Assembly: GCF_047663525.1 (NCBI RefSeq) | Contig: NC_092597.1 | Location: forward strand, 24,886,501-24,950,500 | Reading direction: 5' to 3' | From: Anas platyrhynchos | Lineage: Eukaryota > Chordata > Aves > Anseriformes > Anatidae | Length of the DNA: 64,000 nt | In this document: one piece after another, positions 1 to 15,160 of the stretch | How the letters are laid out: each line of letters starts with the position of its first letter | Numbering within the stretch: the stretch's first letter is position 1 | Translations under genes and position numbers: made by a program | Notes under the pieces: generated by a model | Told to the model about the DNA's origin: nothing | Database searches by the model: none | What the model saw: only the letters and a program-made list of their open reading frames with translations

Positions 1-3000
1 TGTAAAGCCGCACCACGGTCTGGACATGCTGGTAGTAGCTGGAAACCTCCGAGAAGAAGGGTCCCTCTGTCACTCGCACAACTGGGGGCTCCTTGGGTGT
101 GTAAGGCTGTGGGGGGAGGAGGCTGCAGTGAGGCTGCTGCCTCCAGGACTGTCCCATGGCTGTTGGCACAGCCGCCGGCCAGGCTCCCAAAGGAGGCCCC
201 CATACCTTGGCCTCGCCATCGGGCAGGAAGAGATAGGCTCCACTTTTGTCCTTGGAGGTCCTGGTGCCATAGACAAGGAACTCGCTGCTCACCCTCTGCT
301 CCCGCTCCTCCCCAGCTCGGCGGAGGCTCTGCAGGGCGCAGGCCGGCAGGGCAGTGAGCGCAGCCTGCCCGAGGCAGAGCTGTGCACCCTGCCCTCCTTC
401 ACCTCCGTGCCACCCCCAGGCCCTGTGCTTGCCTGCAGCAGGCCTGAGTGCCCCGAGAAGCAGGCCCGCAGGTGCTGGTTCTCCAGGCAGAAGTCGTCAG
501 GAGCGGTCGGGAAGACGTGCACAGGTACAGCCTCCTGCTTGCGCACGGGCAGGTCCCGGCCGTGCAGGTACAGGCGCACAGAGGACTTCAGCACGGCTTG
601 GCCATCGAAGGACTTCTGCAGCTGCAGCACACGCAGCCCCAGCGCGGGCAGGCGGGCCAGCACGGAGACCTGCGGGCAGCAGGGAGACGTGACTGAGGGC
701 TTCCCTGGCAGGCAGCAAACCTACTGGCTGCCAGCAGCACACGGGCCCCGTTTTTGGGGTCTCTGTGGTGGTGGATGTGCGTGGGAGCCTGGGGTCTTGC
801 GTGCCGTGGGAGCTCCCGCTGTGGTGCAGAAACACTCATTTGGTGGCGTGTCGGCGTGTGAGGGCGGGAGGCTGGCACACACGGGCTGTGCAGGGCGAGG
901 ACAGGGGCGGCAGCGGGTGGCGGGGCACCCATACCTGGTAGACGTCGGGCACCACGTTGGTGGCGGAGCCCCACTGTGCAGTGAGCTGGGCAGGCAGGGG
1001 CTGCCCCTCCTCAGACAGCACGCGCACATGCGGGGTGTCCACCAGCACCAGCACGACGCTCAGGCGCTCCTGCTCCAGCGGGTTGAACACAACCAGGAAT
1101 CTGCAGGGCAGAGATGCACCAGGACGGCCACCCCCAGCCCCAAGGTGTCCCACACACCCTGCGCTCCACAGCACCCCCCGAGCTGCACACACAAAGGCTG
1201 CTTCACAGAGCTCCAGGTGCCCCCACAAGTGGTCCCCACATCGCCTCCCGCTTCCCCCACGAGACCCCGCTGCCAGACAGGAGGAGGCAGCCACAGCGCA
1301 GTGTGCAGCCCTACCGTGGCGAGGCGCCCAGCTTGATGACTGTTCTCTCTGGGAGCGAGTCCTGGTTGAGGCGTGTGTCATCCTAGGGGAAGCAGCAGGT
1401 CAGCCACAGCGTCCCCACCGCCCCCAGCCCGCCTGGCCAGGGGTGTGCCTGGGGGCTGCAGCAGCTCCCCCAGGGCCCCAGCCAGCAGTGGGTGGGCAGG
1501 TGGTGCTGTGCCGCACGGGAAAGGGCACGGAGACCCCAGCACGAGGCTGGGACGTGGGGAGCCTCGGGGCAGGGAGCTGCTCACCGTGCTGAGAAAGGGG
1601 GCAGCAGGGTCGTAGCGGTAGGCGTCCTTGTCCCCCAGCACCAGGTAGTGCGCAGCGTTGATGATGACGCGTTTGAGGCTCGAGAGGGAGTGCAGCAGCC
1701 TGGAGCAGCGGGCAGTGAGACACCCAGGACCATCCCCTCTGCCCCCTCCCAGCATCCCCCTACACCGTCCCCACATCCCACTGGGGCCCAGCCAGCACGC
1801 CCAGCCCCACACCCACCAGCCCCCAGCCGGGCCCCCGGGCTGTGCCGCAGCCACCCGCACGCACCGGACTCCATAGTCGACCACCACGGCCTCCTTGGCA
1901 GTGCCCGTGATGGCGTCGTGGTGCTGGAAGAGCCCCAGGTTGCGGCGGGCGTTGGTCAGCAGGGCGTAGTCGGACAGCGGGTAGCGGCTGTCGGCACCGG
2001 CACGGCGGGCGTGGGCGAGCGCCAGGCTGTACAGGATCTCTGCCCCCCTGCGCAGGGACAGAGTCACCCAGGACCCGCCAGCACCCCCGGGCCCCACGGG
2101 GCCAGGACGCAGACGAGAAGAGAGGAGCAGCCGGCACAGGCAGCCTCAGTGCCAGCAGGGCAGAAGCATCACCCCCCCAAGCCGTGCCATCCCCAGCACA
2201 CCGGTGTCTGGGCACAGGCCAGGGCGAAGGCTGGGGCTGCGGGTGCCACCCAGCCTGCACCATCCTGCACCCCGTGCCCCACGCACCACCCCTGCCCCAG
2301 GGCCCCAGCCTGCTTCCCCTCACCGGAGGTGGGTCTCCAGCACGCGGTCCAGGCTCTTGTAGAAAGGCCGGGAGGTGAAGTAGCCCGTCCAGTAGTGATC
2401 CTCCCGGTCCGCGTAGGAGAAGAAATCGCCACTCAGCACTGGGAACCCAGGCGGCTTCATGCCCGGCACAATGCCCACCTTCTTGTAGAGGGCATCAAAG
2501 TAGTCGGACAGCGTCCCGAACTGCGCCTGCGGGACAGCACACGCAGCTCTGAGTGCTGCGGGGAGCCCCACACCCTCCCCGCTCTGCACACCCCTGCCCA
2601 GGCTCCCCCAGGCACACGGGGCCCTTCGGCGGCCCCAAAGCTCCCGGCACCGACCTGCACGTGGAGGTGGGGCTGGGAGTTGAGGAAGTCAAAGATGCGC
2701 TGGTAGTTGAGGAACTGAGCGTCCCACTCCTGCGGCTTGTCGTAGCGGAAATCGTCCCCCAGGGGCACCAGCAGCACCTTGCTGCGGTACAGCTTGGACT
2801 TCTTGCGGTACTGGTCCAGCAGCAGCTGGGCTCTGCCACGGGGCCAGGGCGTGAGGCTGGCTACCGGAGGCCGGGCTGCGGGGCTCGGAGCCACTCGCCC
2901 TGCCCTCGCCGCACTCACCGCTCTGCCACGTTGGCCTCGGTGATGGCGCGGGGCGGCACCTTCCATGGGCAGTTGATCCGGCCGCCTGGCAGGCGCTTGA

Positions 3001-5182
3001 AGTCGAACTGGCAGCAGATCTTGGGATCGGGCCCGCAGGTATGGGGCACGTCATAGCTGTAGAAGGGCATCATGTGGCAGAAGATGTCAGTGCTGGAGTC
3101 TGGGTCTGCAGGACCGAGGACAGATGAGCATCAGCAGAGGCTCTCCCTCACCTGGCCCCTAGCAGAGGGCGCAGGGCACACCGAGGGGGGGCAGAGCAGA
3201 CCCAGCACACAAGTTCGCCGAGCACCAGGCACCGGCACATTTGGGGGTCCCCTCGGGGCTGCCCACTGCAGGGCAGAGGCATCGCCTCCCGGCACTCGGC
3301 TCACTGGCCACACAGGGAAGTGTTCAGCAGCTTTCCTCTGCTGCCACCCACCCCAGGCAGGTCCGCTGCTGCGGTCACCTCCCGCAGCTCTCACCCCACG
3401 CCTGTCTCCACATGAACTCCAGGTTCTGCGTGGCAGCAAAGTGCTTCTTGATGGCGTAGTGCACGCGCTGGATGAGCATGCCCGTCAGGTTGGAGCGCTT
3501 CAGCAGGTAGGGCATGGTGGAGCTGTACCCAAAGGGGTCAACGGCCCAGCCCGACCGCGGCGTCACGCCTGGGGGCACAGAGACCCGTCAGCACCTCTTG
3601 TGAGCAGCGCCCCCAGCCAGCACCCCTGCAGCCCACCCAGCTCTCACCGATGTTCTTCTCCAGCCACTGGTGCCCCTCGATCAGCTGGTCGATCATGGCG
3701 AAGTAGTGGGAATTGGCCTCGTCGGGCATCACCCAGCCACCCGTCACCATCTCCAGCTGCCCGTTCCCAACCAGCCTGCGAGAAACACACACCAGAGACG
3801 TGGTCAGCTCGGGGCAGGGCCCTGCGGTCAGCCACGTACCCATGGCAGAGCCTCCCCCTCTCCTAGAGCCACCTGGCTCTCGGCAGCAGCCTCTGTGATC
3901 GCCAGCTGCGGTGCGATGCCCACGCTCTCCCCACACTCCAGTTGGGAGCTGCGTGGAGCCCATGGACACCACGCTGCAGCCAGAACTGAGTCCGGGGAGC
4001 AAAGGGCCCTTCCCTTACACCCCCCTCACCCACACCCAGCACCTCCTCCAGGCGGCAGGGCCCGGCAGCTGGGGCAGCCCTACCTCCGCACCGCAGCCCG
4101 CTTCTGGGCACTGATGTTGTCCCACCACTTGGAGAAGAAGGAGATCTCAGACCAGATGAAGCGCCGGCGGGGGTCCTCCTGCATCTTCAGCACCATGCTG
4201 TTGAGGATGTGCTGTGTCTGGTCATAGTAGTACTTGTCAAATGTCTTGATCCAGCCTGCCAGCACACGGGGGGGGTCACTGAGCGGGGCCCAGCCCTCCC
4301 CAGCCAGCAGGGCAGGGGCTGGGGGAACACGCGCTGCCTCTGCTCACCGGGGTCATTGTGGGAGTGCGGCACCACAAACACCTGCAGGGGCTCAGCGTCC
4401 CACTCATTGGGCTCATAGGTGATATCAAAGCCCTGCTTCCACACCCCGCCATCCTGGTTGTCAAAGGGCAGCAGGGAGTACACGGCCAGCATCTGCCAGG
4501 GGACAGCGAGCTCAGGGGGCAGGCACCGGACCGGGCAGGTGCCTGCAGGCGCCCTGCTGCGCATCCCCTCACCATCACAGGGCTGGGCCCCTCGCCCCCT
4601 GTGCTCGCTGCTGCACCGAGACCCCAGCCCCTCACCTGCAGGTCTGGGCTCTGGCCCTTGCCCCCCAGGGCAAACTGGCAGTCCTGCGGGGACACGGAGA
4701 GGAAGCTGGGGCGACTCTCAGGGGGCAGCGCCCAGGAGCTGTTGGGTGGGTGTCGGGGCGGCGCCGGCTGTCCCTCGGCGTGGGCCGTCAGCTCCAGCAC
4801 CGAGTCCTTGATGTGGCTGATGATCTCGTGGTTCTCCTCCAGCAGCTGCTCCAGCTGCTCGATGCGGTTCTGCAGCACCGAGATCTGGCTCTGGGGACAC
4901 GGGCGCTGCGGTGAGCACGCTGCCCCGGCTCGGGGCTGCCCCGGCTCGGGGGCTCTCGGCAGCGGGGGACGAGCCCTGCCCCGGGCACCGGGCCTGGTGC
5001 CGGGCCCCGCAGCCAGCCCGGCCCTGGGCCGCCCCTCGCCCGCCGCTCACCCTGGGGAAGTTGCCGCCGCTCTGGTGGCGCGCGGGGTCGTGCTGCACCC
5101 GGTCCAGCATCAGGTAGAGGGAGAAGACGGCCACGCAGAAGATGGCAGCGCCGCACACCGTCACCTGCTTCTTCAGCTTCAT
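1..5182 (-). CDS. MAN2A2: Alpha-mannosidase 2x (MAN2A2), 3' end beyond the window
   Basis: Golgi type II membrane glycosidase (GH38) that removes two mannoses from the GlcNAc-Man5 N-glycan, the step that commits it to complex glycans. Sixteen coding exons are visible: 5182-5051, 4890-4636, 4492-4348, 4255-4084, 3775-3648, 3568-3395, 3105-2919, 2832-2655, 2526-2324, 2047-1865, 1699-1585, 1382-1315, 1100-935, 669-433, 328-206 and 106 to the edge. They join in frame to about 857 residues of an expected ~1150. The start [16 protein letters not shown] begins a short cytoplasmic tail and signal anchor identical to human MAN2A2, which separates it from MAN2A1. GH38 hallmarks are HSHNDPGW (172-179, zinc ligands), DPFGYSS with the nucleophile Asp at about 288, and [10 protein letters not shown] (about 566-575). 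An upstream in-frame ATG at 5287 is less likely given homology. Intron 14 uses a GC donor (CAG|GCAAGC at 433/432). Confidence 0.96.
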
Positions 5183-5850
5183 CCCGGAGGGCCGCGGGGC
5201 CGGGCCTGCGGGGGGCGCACCGGGAGCGGCCGCCCCGTGCCCGCCGGCCGCGATGCGGGGACCGGCAGCGACACCGGGCAGCGACACCGGGCAGCGCCGG
5301 CGGAACGGCCCCGGGGGGGCTGCTGGGGCCCGGCCCCGCGACGGGCAGCCCGGGGGGGGAACCGGGAGGAGCCGGGCCCGTTGCAGGCCGGGGGAGCCGG
5401 GGGGAGCCGGGGGCGGCCCGGAGCAGGCCGGGGGCTGCGCTGGGGGAGGCGGCGCCGAGCGGAGCGGAGCGGGCGGGGCCGGGCAGGCCGCGGGGCCGGC
5501 GGCCGGTAGGGGGGGGGGGGGCTCGGCGCGGCCCGGGGGCGGGGTGGGGGAGCGGAGGGGCGCGGGGGCTCCCGGCCCGGGGCTGCCCCCCCGCTGCGCT
5601 CTTACCCTGCGCGGCTCCGCGGCCCGGCCCCGCCGCTCGCCCCGCCCGGGCCCCGCCGCCTGCCGCGGCCGGGATGGGCCTGGCCCCGCCCCGCCCCGCC
5701 CGCACGGCCCCGGCCCCCGCCCCCGCCCCCGCCCCCGCCCCGCCGCCGCTGGAGCTCCGCGACCCCGGGGCCGAGCGGCCGCCGCCGGGCCCGGCCGCCC
5801 CCCGCGTTCCCCGGTGCCCCGCGCCCCGTGCCCAGGACAGACGCAGCGCT
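5183..5850 (-). promoter_or_regulatory. MAN2A2: MAN2A2 promoter/5' leader CpG island
   Basis: This very GC- and CpG-rich stretch lies between the MAN2A2 start codon and the FES polyadenylation signal. It must hold the MAN2A2 5' leader and core promoter, because the upstream gene ends only about 680 bp away. It contains an uninterrupted G run near 5508-5520 and about four tandem CCCCCG units at 5712-5740, which are G-rich on the transcribed-sense strand. No TATA box is evident. The exact transcription start cannot be fixed by eye, and a non-coding first exon could sit here. Confidence 0.55.
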
Positions 5851-5945
5851 GCGGAGCCCACGTTTATTGCCCGGAGCCGCCCGCACGCGCCCGACACCGC
5901 CCCCGGCCCCCGCTGCCCCGGGGGGCCCGGCCGCGGAGCTGCCCT
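5850..5945 (-). other. FES: FES 3' UTR with AATAAA polyadenylation signal
   Basis: Only about 80 bases separate the FES stop codon from a consensus AATAAA read on the minus strand (plus-strand tttatt at 5863-5868). This makes an unusually short 3' UTR. Cleavage is expected near 5845-5850, directly at the edge of the MAN2A2 CpG island. Confidence 0.75.
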
Positions 5946-11019
<5,074 letters not shown>

Positions 11020-11045
11020 GGCACCGCGGTCCTGCTGGGACGAGG

Positions 11046-12172
11046 CTGCAGAGCAGCAGGGCAGCCTGAGACGCGGCTGCCACCCTGCGCTCCGCATGGA
11101 GCTTGCCTGTGGGCAGGGCCCTTTGCCTCCCCTCGCCCATCTCCCCGCGGAAGGCATGTGGTGCCCGGGGCAGCCCCGCAGCGGGGGGCAGAGTCACCTG
11201 CACCCTCCACAATCTGCCTTGCAAAAGCCATATTGAAGCAGCTGGGAGGGCTGCGTGTGCCCAACGCGCCACAGCAGTGGGGGCCCGCGGCAGGGGCAAT
11301 GCCAGGGAGGAGGAAGTGTGGGGTCAAAATCCAGCCCCGCTCTGCCGTGTGCCGTGAGGCCGGGAGCAGCGGCCCCATGGGGCTCCGGCAGCTCTGGTCC
11401 TATCCTGCCCCACTCCCTGTGCCCGTGCCGGGGGCAGCTGGGCACACTGGGGCAGGACAGCGCCCAGGGGCCAGGGCACGGGCAGGAGGCCAGCGAGAGG
11501 GGGGACAGGGCACTGAGCCACAGAACTGTGGCATGGCCAGCAGGAGCTGAATTCAGCCCAGGCCTGGCCCCAGGGTGCGCAGCCCATCAGAGAGGGCACA
11601 GCCAGGAGCAGGAGGGTGCTGGAGCCTGGCTCCATGCAGGGCAGGATGTCCCCGCACAGACTAAAACCCCACAGAAGAACAGGACTGTGACCCCCCCCCC
11701 AGCCCCGCAAAGGGGTCCCCTTCCCTCCAACCTGTGCGTGCCGCGAGGTCCCGGCCGCGGAGCTGGCGCCGGTGTGCTCCTGGGGCTGGGGCCGGTGCAA
11801 TCTGGACCTGGCGCAGCTCCGGCTCCCAGAGAGGAACAGGAAACCCTGTGCTGACCATACAGCCATTGCGAGATTTCCTGCGCTTCCTCCCCTCCCTGCC
11901 GGTCCCCCGCGTTCGAGGCTGACTCCAGCACACAGCCCCAGAGCTGCTGGGCAGCCCCCAGCTCCTGCACCTCTCCCAGCGGCCAGGCACCAGGGCCTGG
12001 CACCATCAGGATTTGTCCCTGCAGGAGCCCGGGCCCCTTCCTCACCTCAGCTGTGCTGCGCTGCCACCGCAGAGCCTCCAGCTGCAGCTCAGCCCAGGTT
12101 GGCAGCTGCCTCGTGGGGCACCTCCTGCAGCCAGGCAGGGGTCCCCCGGCCCCAAGGCGGTGTCACAGTCAC
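11046..12172. other. FES 5' intron, no coding gene seen
   Basis: This stretch is GC-rich with no conserved coding signal. If the candidate first exon at 12174-12290 is real, the whole stretch is the first FES intron. Open frames on both strands are long only because GC-rich DNA lacks stops. They show no family resemblance that I recognise. Confidence 0.4.
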
Positions 12173-12173
12173 C

Positions 12174-12290
12174 TGCAAGCCACGTTCAAGCCATTTCCAC
12201 TTCTTGAGGAAGTTGTGGGGAAAAGTGCGTAGAAAGGTTTTCCTGAGTTGCCTTCCCACGGCTGAGCGCTGCCTGGGTGGTCACGTCGAG
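12174..12290 (-). promoter_or_regulatory. FES: Candidate FES promoter and non-coding first exon
   Basis: A splice donor, CAG|GTGACTGTG on the minus strand, sits with the exon edge at 12173/12174. Just upstream on the minus strand is ACTTCCTC (plus-strand GAGGAAGT, 12206-12213), the consensus for PU.1/ETS factors, in a locally less GC-rich patch. The human FES promoter is known to be driven by PU.1 in myeloid cells. The coding first exon at 11019 has a good acceptor, so a leader exon must exist. Whether it is this one is inference. Confidence 0.35.
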
Positions 12291-13885
12291 GAACACTGCA
12301 ACGCCTCAGCACGGCTCTGCACCAAGGGCTGCTGCAGCCCCCGGGCACGGTCAGTGCCAGTCTCCCTGGAAACTGTTTTTCCACAGCACGTTTCACCAGC
12401 AGCACTGCAGCTCTGTCCTGCAGCACACGCTCACCAACCCGAGCCCCTGCTGCCCGTCCCAAGCCCTGCCCAGGACTCTGTTCTGCGTGAGCTGCACCAG
12501 CAGCACCCCCTGCACCACCTGCTGCAGAGGCACCCAGCACTTCCACAGGAGCAGCGAGGGTTCCGCCAGCTGGGCTGAGGAGCTGCTTCTCCCCTCCAGC
12601 TTCCCTTGGCTTCTCCCAGGCAGCGCAGGCTTTCCCCACGTGCATGGGGCTGGCTTGGGGCACACCGGGCACCCCGAGCCGGGGGCTGTGGCCTGACCCC
12701 CTGTGCCTGGCTAGTCAGGGCAGCCGGGCTGTGAGGCTCCGTGAGCGACCGTGATTGCAGAATCCAGCAGAAGCCCTCGCTCCCCAGCAGCCCTGACCGC
12801 TGCCTGCAGCAGGAAGGCCGCTGTGGGCTGCGCTGCAGCTCACCCAGTTTCACATCCTCCATCCACGGTCCCACAGCCTGCAGGGCCCCGCACTGCCGTG
12901 CCCCGTGGGGCTGGCCCCGGCTGACCCCCCCACGGCACCGTCACTGCGGCTGCTGGCTCTGCCCTGCGCAGCCCTCGGCCGAGGGGCAGCCGGGACGTGC
13001 CCCCTGCCCAGCCTGGCAGGGCAGTGAGAAAGGGAAAGCTCCCGCAGCTGCACGCACGCAGCAGGGAACCCGCTCCCGACCACAGGAAGACGCCACGGCT
13101 GGGACGGCACGAGGACAGCTGCAGAGAGGAGCAGCCCCTGAGCGAGCACCCAAAGAAACCTGCTCGGGGCTGTCCCCCTCCTTCCAACAGCCCCCCCGGC
13201 CGGCTCTGCCCGTCCCACGCACTCAGCCCCAGGTGGAGCCGGGCTGGCAGTGGGGGCTGCCCGCAGGCAACGCGTGGCTGCAGGGGCTGCAGCGCGCGAG
13301 CTCAGCCGTCCCCAGGGCTGCAGTGGAGGGACGCAGCCCGCGTGCTGCAGGGAAGCAGCGCGAGCTCCCCAGCTTGCTGCCCCCCTCCGCTCACTAGAGC
13401 CGGTTCCAAAATTAGCTGCTCTGCGGGTTTGCGATAAGCAGCTGCTTCCCGTCACTCAGGTGAGGGTGACGGTCACCGCCTGGGTGCCGCGTCCTCACCG
13501 CAGCCCCAGACAGCAGCCCCCTGCAGCACAGCTCCCACCACAGCCCGCGGCTCCGCAGGGCTCCTCACCTCCGGGGGCATCTCCGTCCCGGACAGAGCCC
13601 ACAGGGGGCCCGGAGCCGCAGGGCTCCAGCAGCACAGCCGCAGGCAGCGAGCAGCTGGGCTCTGCAGTGCTCTGAGCCGGGGGGTCCCAGCAGGGCCCCC
13701 TGCGCCCCCGGCTCAGCCCAGCGCTCCCTGCCCTGCACCTGTCCCAGGACCCCTCGTGGGACTGTGGAGCAGGGCACAGGGCTGCTGGGGGCCCTGGCCC
13801 CACACCTCCATGGGCCCCGGGGTGCCTGCCTGAGGGCCCCCCGCTGCCTCAGGGTGGCAGGACACAGAGCTCGGGCAGCGGGGCT
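12291..13885. other. FES-FURIN intergenic spacer
   Basis: GC-rich spacer between the candidate FES promoter and the FURIN 3' end, both genes being on the minus strand. I see no convincing exon, RNA gene or repeat family here. Confidence 0.45.
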
Positions 13886-15160
13886 GGTTTGCATAGTTCT
13901 GAACATTTAATAACTCAGTCTCTCTAGCGTTATATCCACATCCATTAAATTAAAAACAGGCTCAGGAGGCAGCTCCTGGCTGATTAAATTACAAGAAAAA
14001 ATTACTGTGCACCAAAAAGTTATTATAGAAAAATAGTCCTGTGGCCCCCCTGCCGGCAGCTCCCTCTGTGACGGGCTGGGACTGGCGCTGGCACGGGGCA
14101 GGTGGGAGCCCGTGCCGCAGCCCCGGTGCGCGGCGGTGGCGGCAGGGGGCGAAGGGGCTGGCGGCACCGGCCCCCACCCCGCAGGGAAGGGGCTGAGGGC
14201 AGGCAGTGCCGGGGGCTCTGGCGGGGAGCAGAACGGATTGTCACCAAGTGGGGGCAAGGCACGTCAGGGGGCAGGAGCAGCGGGGCCAGGGCTGCCGGGC
14301 TCTGCCCAGTACAGGCAGCGCGAGGCAGAGCCAGGGCACGGGCAGGCACCGGCGCTGCCTAAGCGAGCCGGCCGGCAGCACACAGGGCCCTGCCCAGGGG
14401 CAAAACGGGGGGGCTGGGGCTGACCCCAGGGCAGGGGGTCCCTCCCCTCGCTGGGGGCCCAGCCTCGGGCACACAGGGAGGCGCTGCCCTGCCCGCGCTT
14501 TCTGGCACAGGGGGCTCCATCCGCGCTGCAGGCGGCCGTGGCTGTGGTGGGCTGGGCAGGCAGTGGGCAAGCGGGCAGCAGAGGCCGAGGCCTGGCCGTT
14601 ATTGCTGTTGACGGGCACAGGTGGAGGCGGACAGGCCCTGGGTAGGCGGCGGGGAGCCAGGGAGCAACAGGGGACAGGGGTGGCAGGCAGAGCCCCGGGG
14701 TGTGCTCAGGGCGGCAGTGCAGAGGGTGCCACGGCCCAGGCTTGGCTCAGCCCGCGGGGACAGAGCTGCCCCTGCGCCACCGGCCCCGCTGCAGCAATAA
14801 CGGGGGGAGCCTGGGCACTGCCCCCAGCAGCAGCCGCCTGCCCGGGACAAGGAAGGTGGCTGCCAGCGCAGAGCCAGCAGGCGCCGGGGTCCCGCTGTCA
14901 CCCAACCCAGGGGCCTGGGGTGCGGGGTGGACACGGGGCCGTGAGAGATGGTGCGAGGCGGGGACGGTGCCAAGCTGAGGACGGTGCCGGCAGGGCCGTG
15001 CCTGGGCGCCCAGGCCGGGGCTGAGGGACGGTGCTGGCGGCGGGGAGCCCCGGGCCACCACGGCGCAGGGGGGGACGGGGGCAGAGTCCGGGGCCCCTCG
15101 GCCTCGCCTGCCCCTGCCCCGCGGCGCTGGGCAGGGAGGAGGGAGGGGCGGGAGGGCTCA
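13886..15160 (-). other. FURIN: FURIN 3' UTR with ATTAAA signal
   Basis: About 1.27 kb follow the FURIN stop codon on the minus strand. The distal end (13900-14040) switches abruptly from GC-rich to AT-rich, with several T-rich and TATAAT-like runs, and contains ATTAAA (minus strand, 13911-13906). Cleavage is expected near 13885-13895. The AT-rich last 140 bases are what remains of a typical distal UTR in otherwise GC-rich DNA. Confidence 0.65.

Noticed and set aside
5182-5287. Upstream in-frame ATG of MAN2A2 at 5287
   Set aside because: It would add 35 Gly/Ala/Pro-rich residues before a start ([11 protein letters not shown]) that is identical to the known human N-terminus.
13907-14257. 116-codon minus-strand frame at the FURIN 3' end
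   Set aside because: It lies in the FURIN 3' UTR over the polyadenylation signal and shows no homology.
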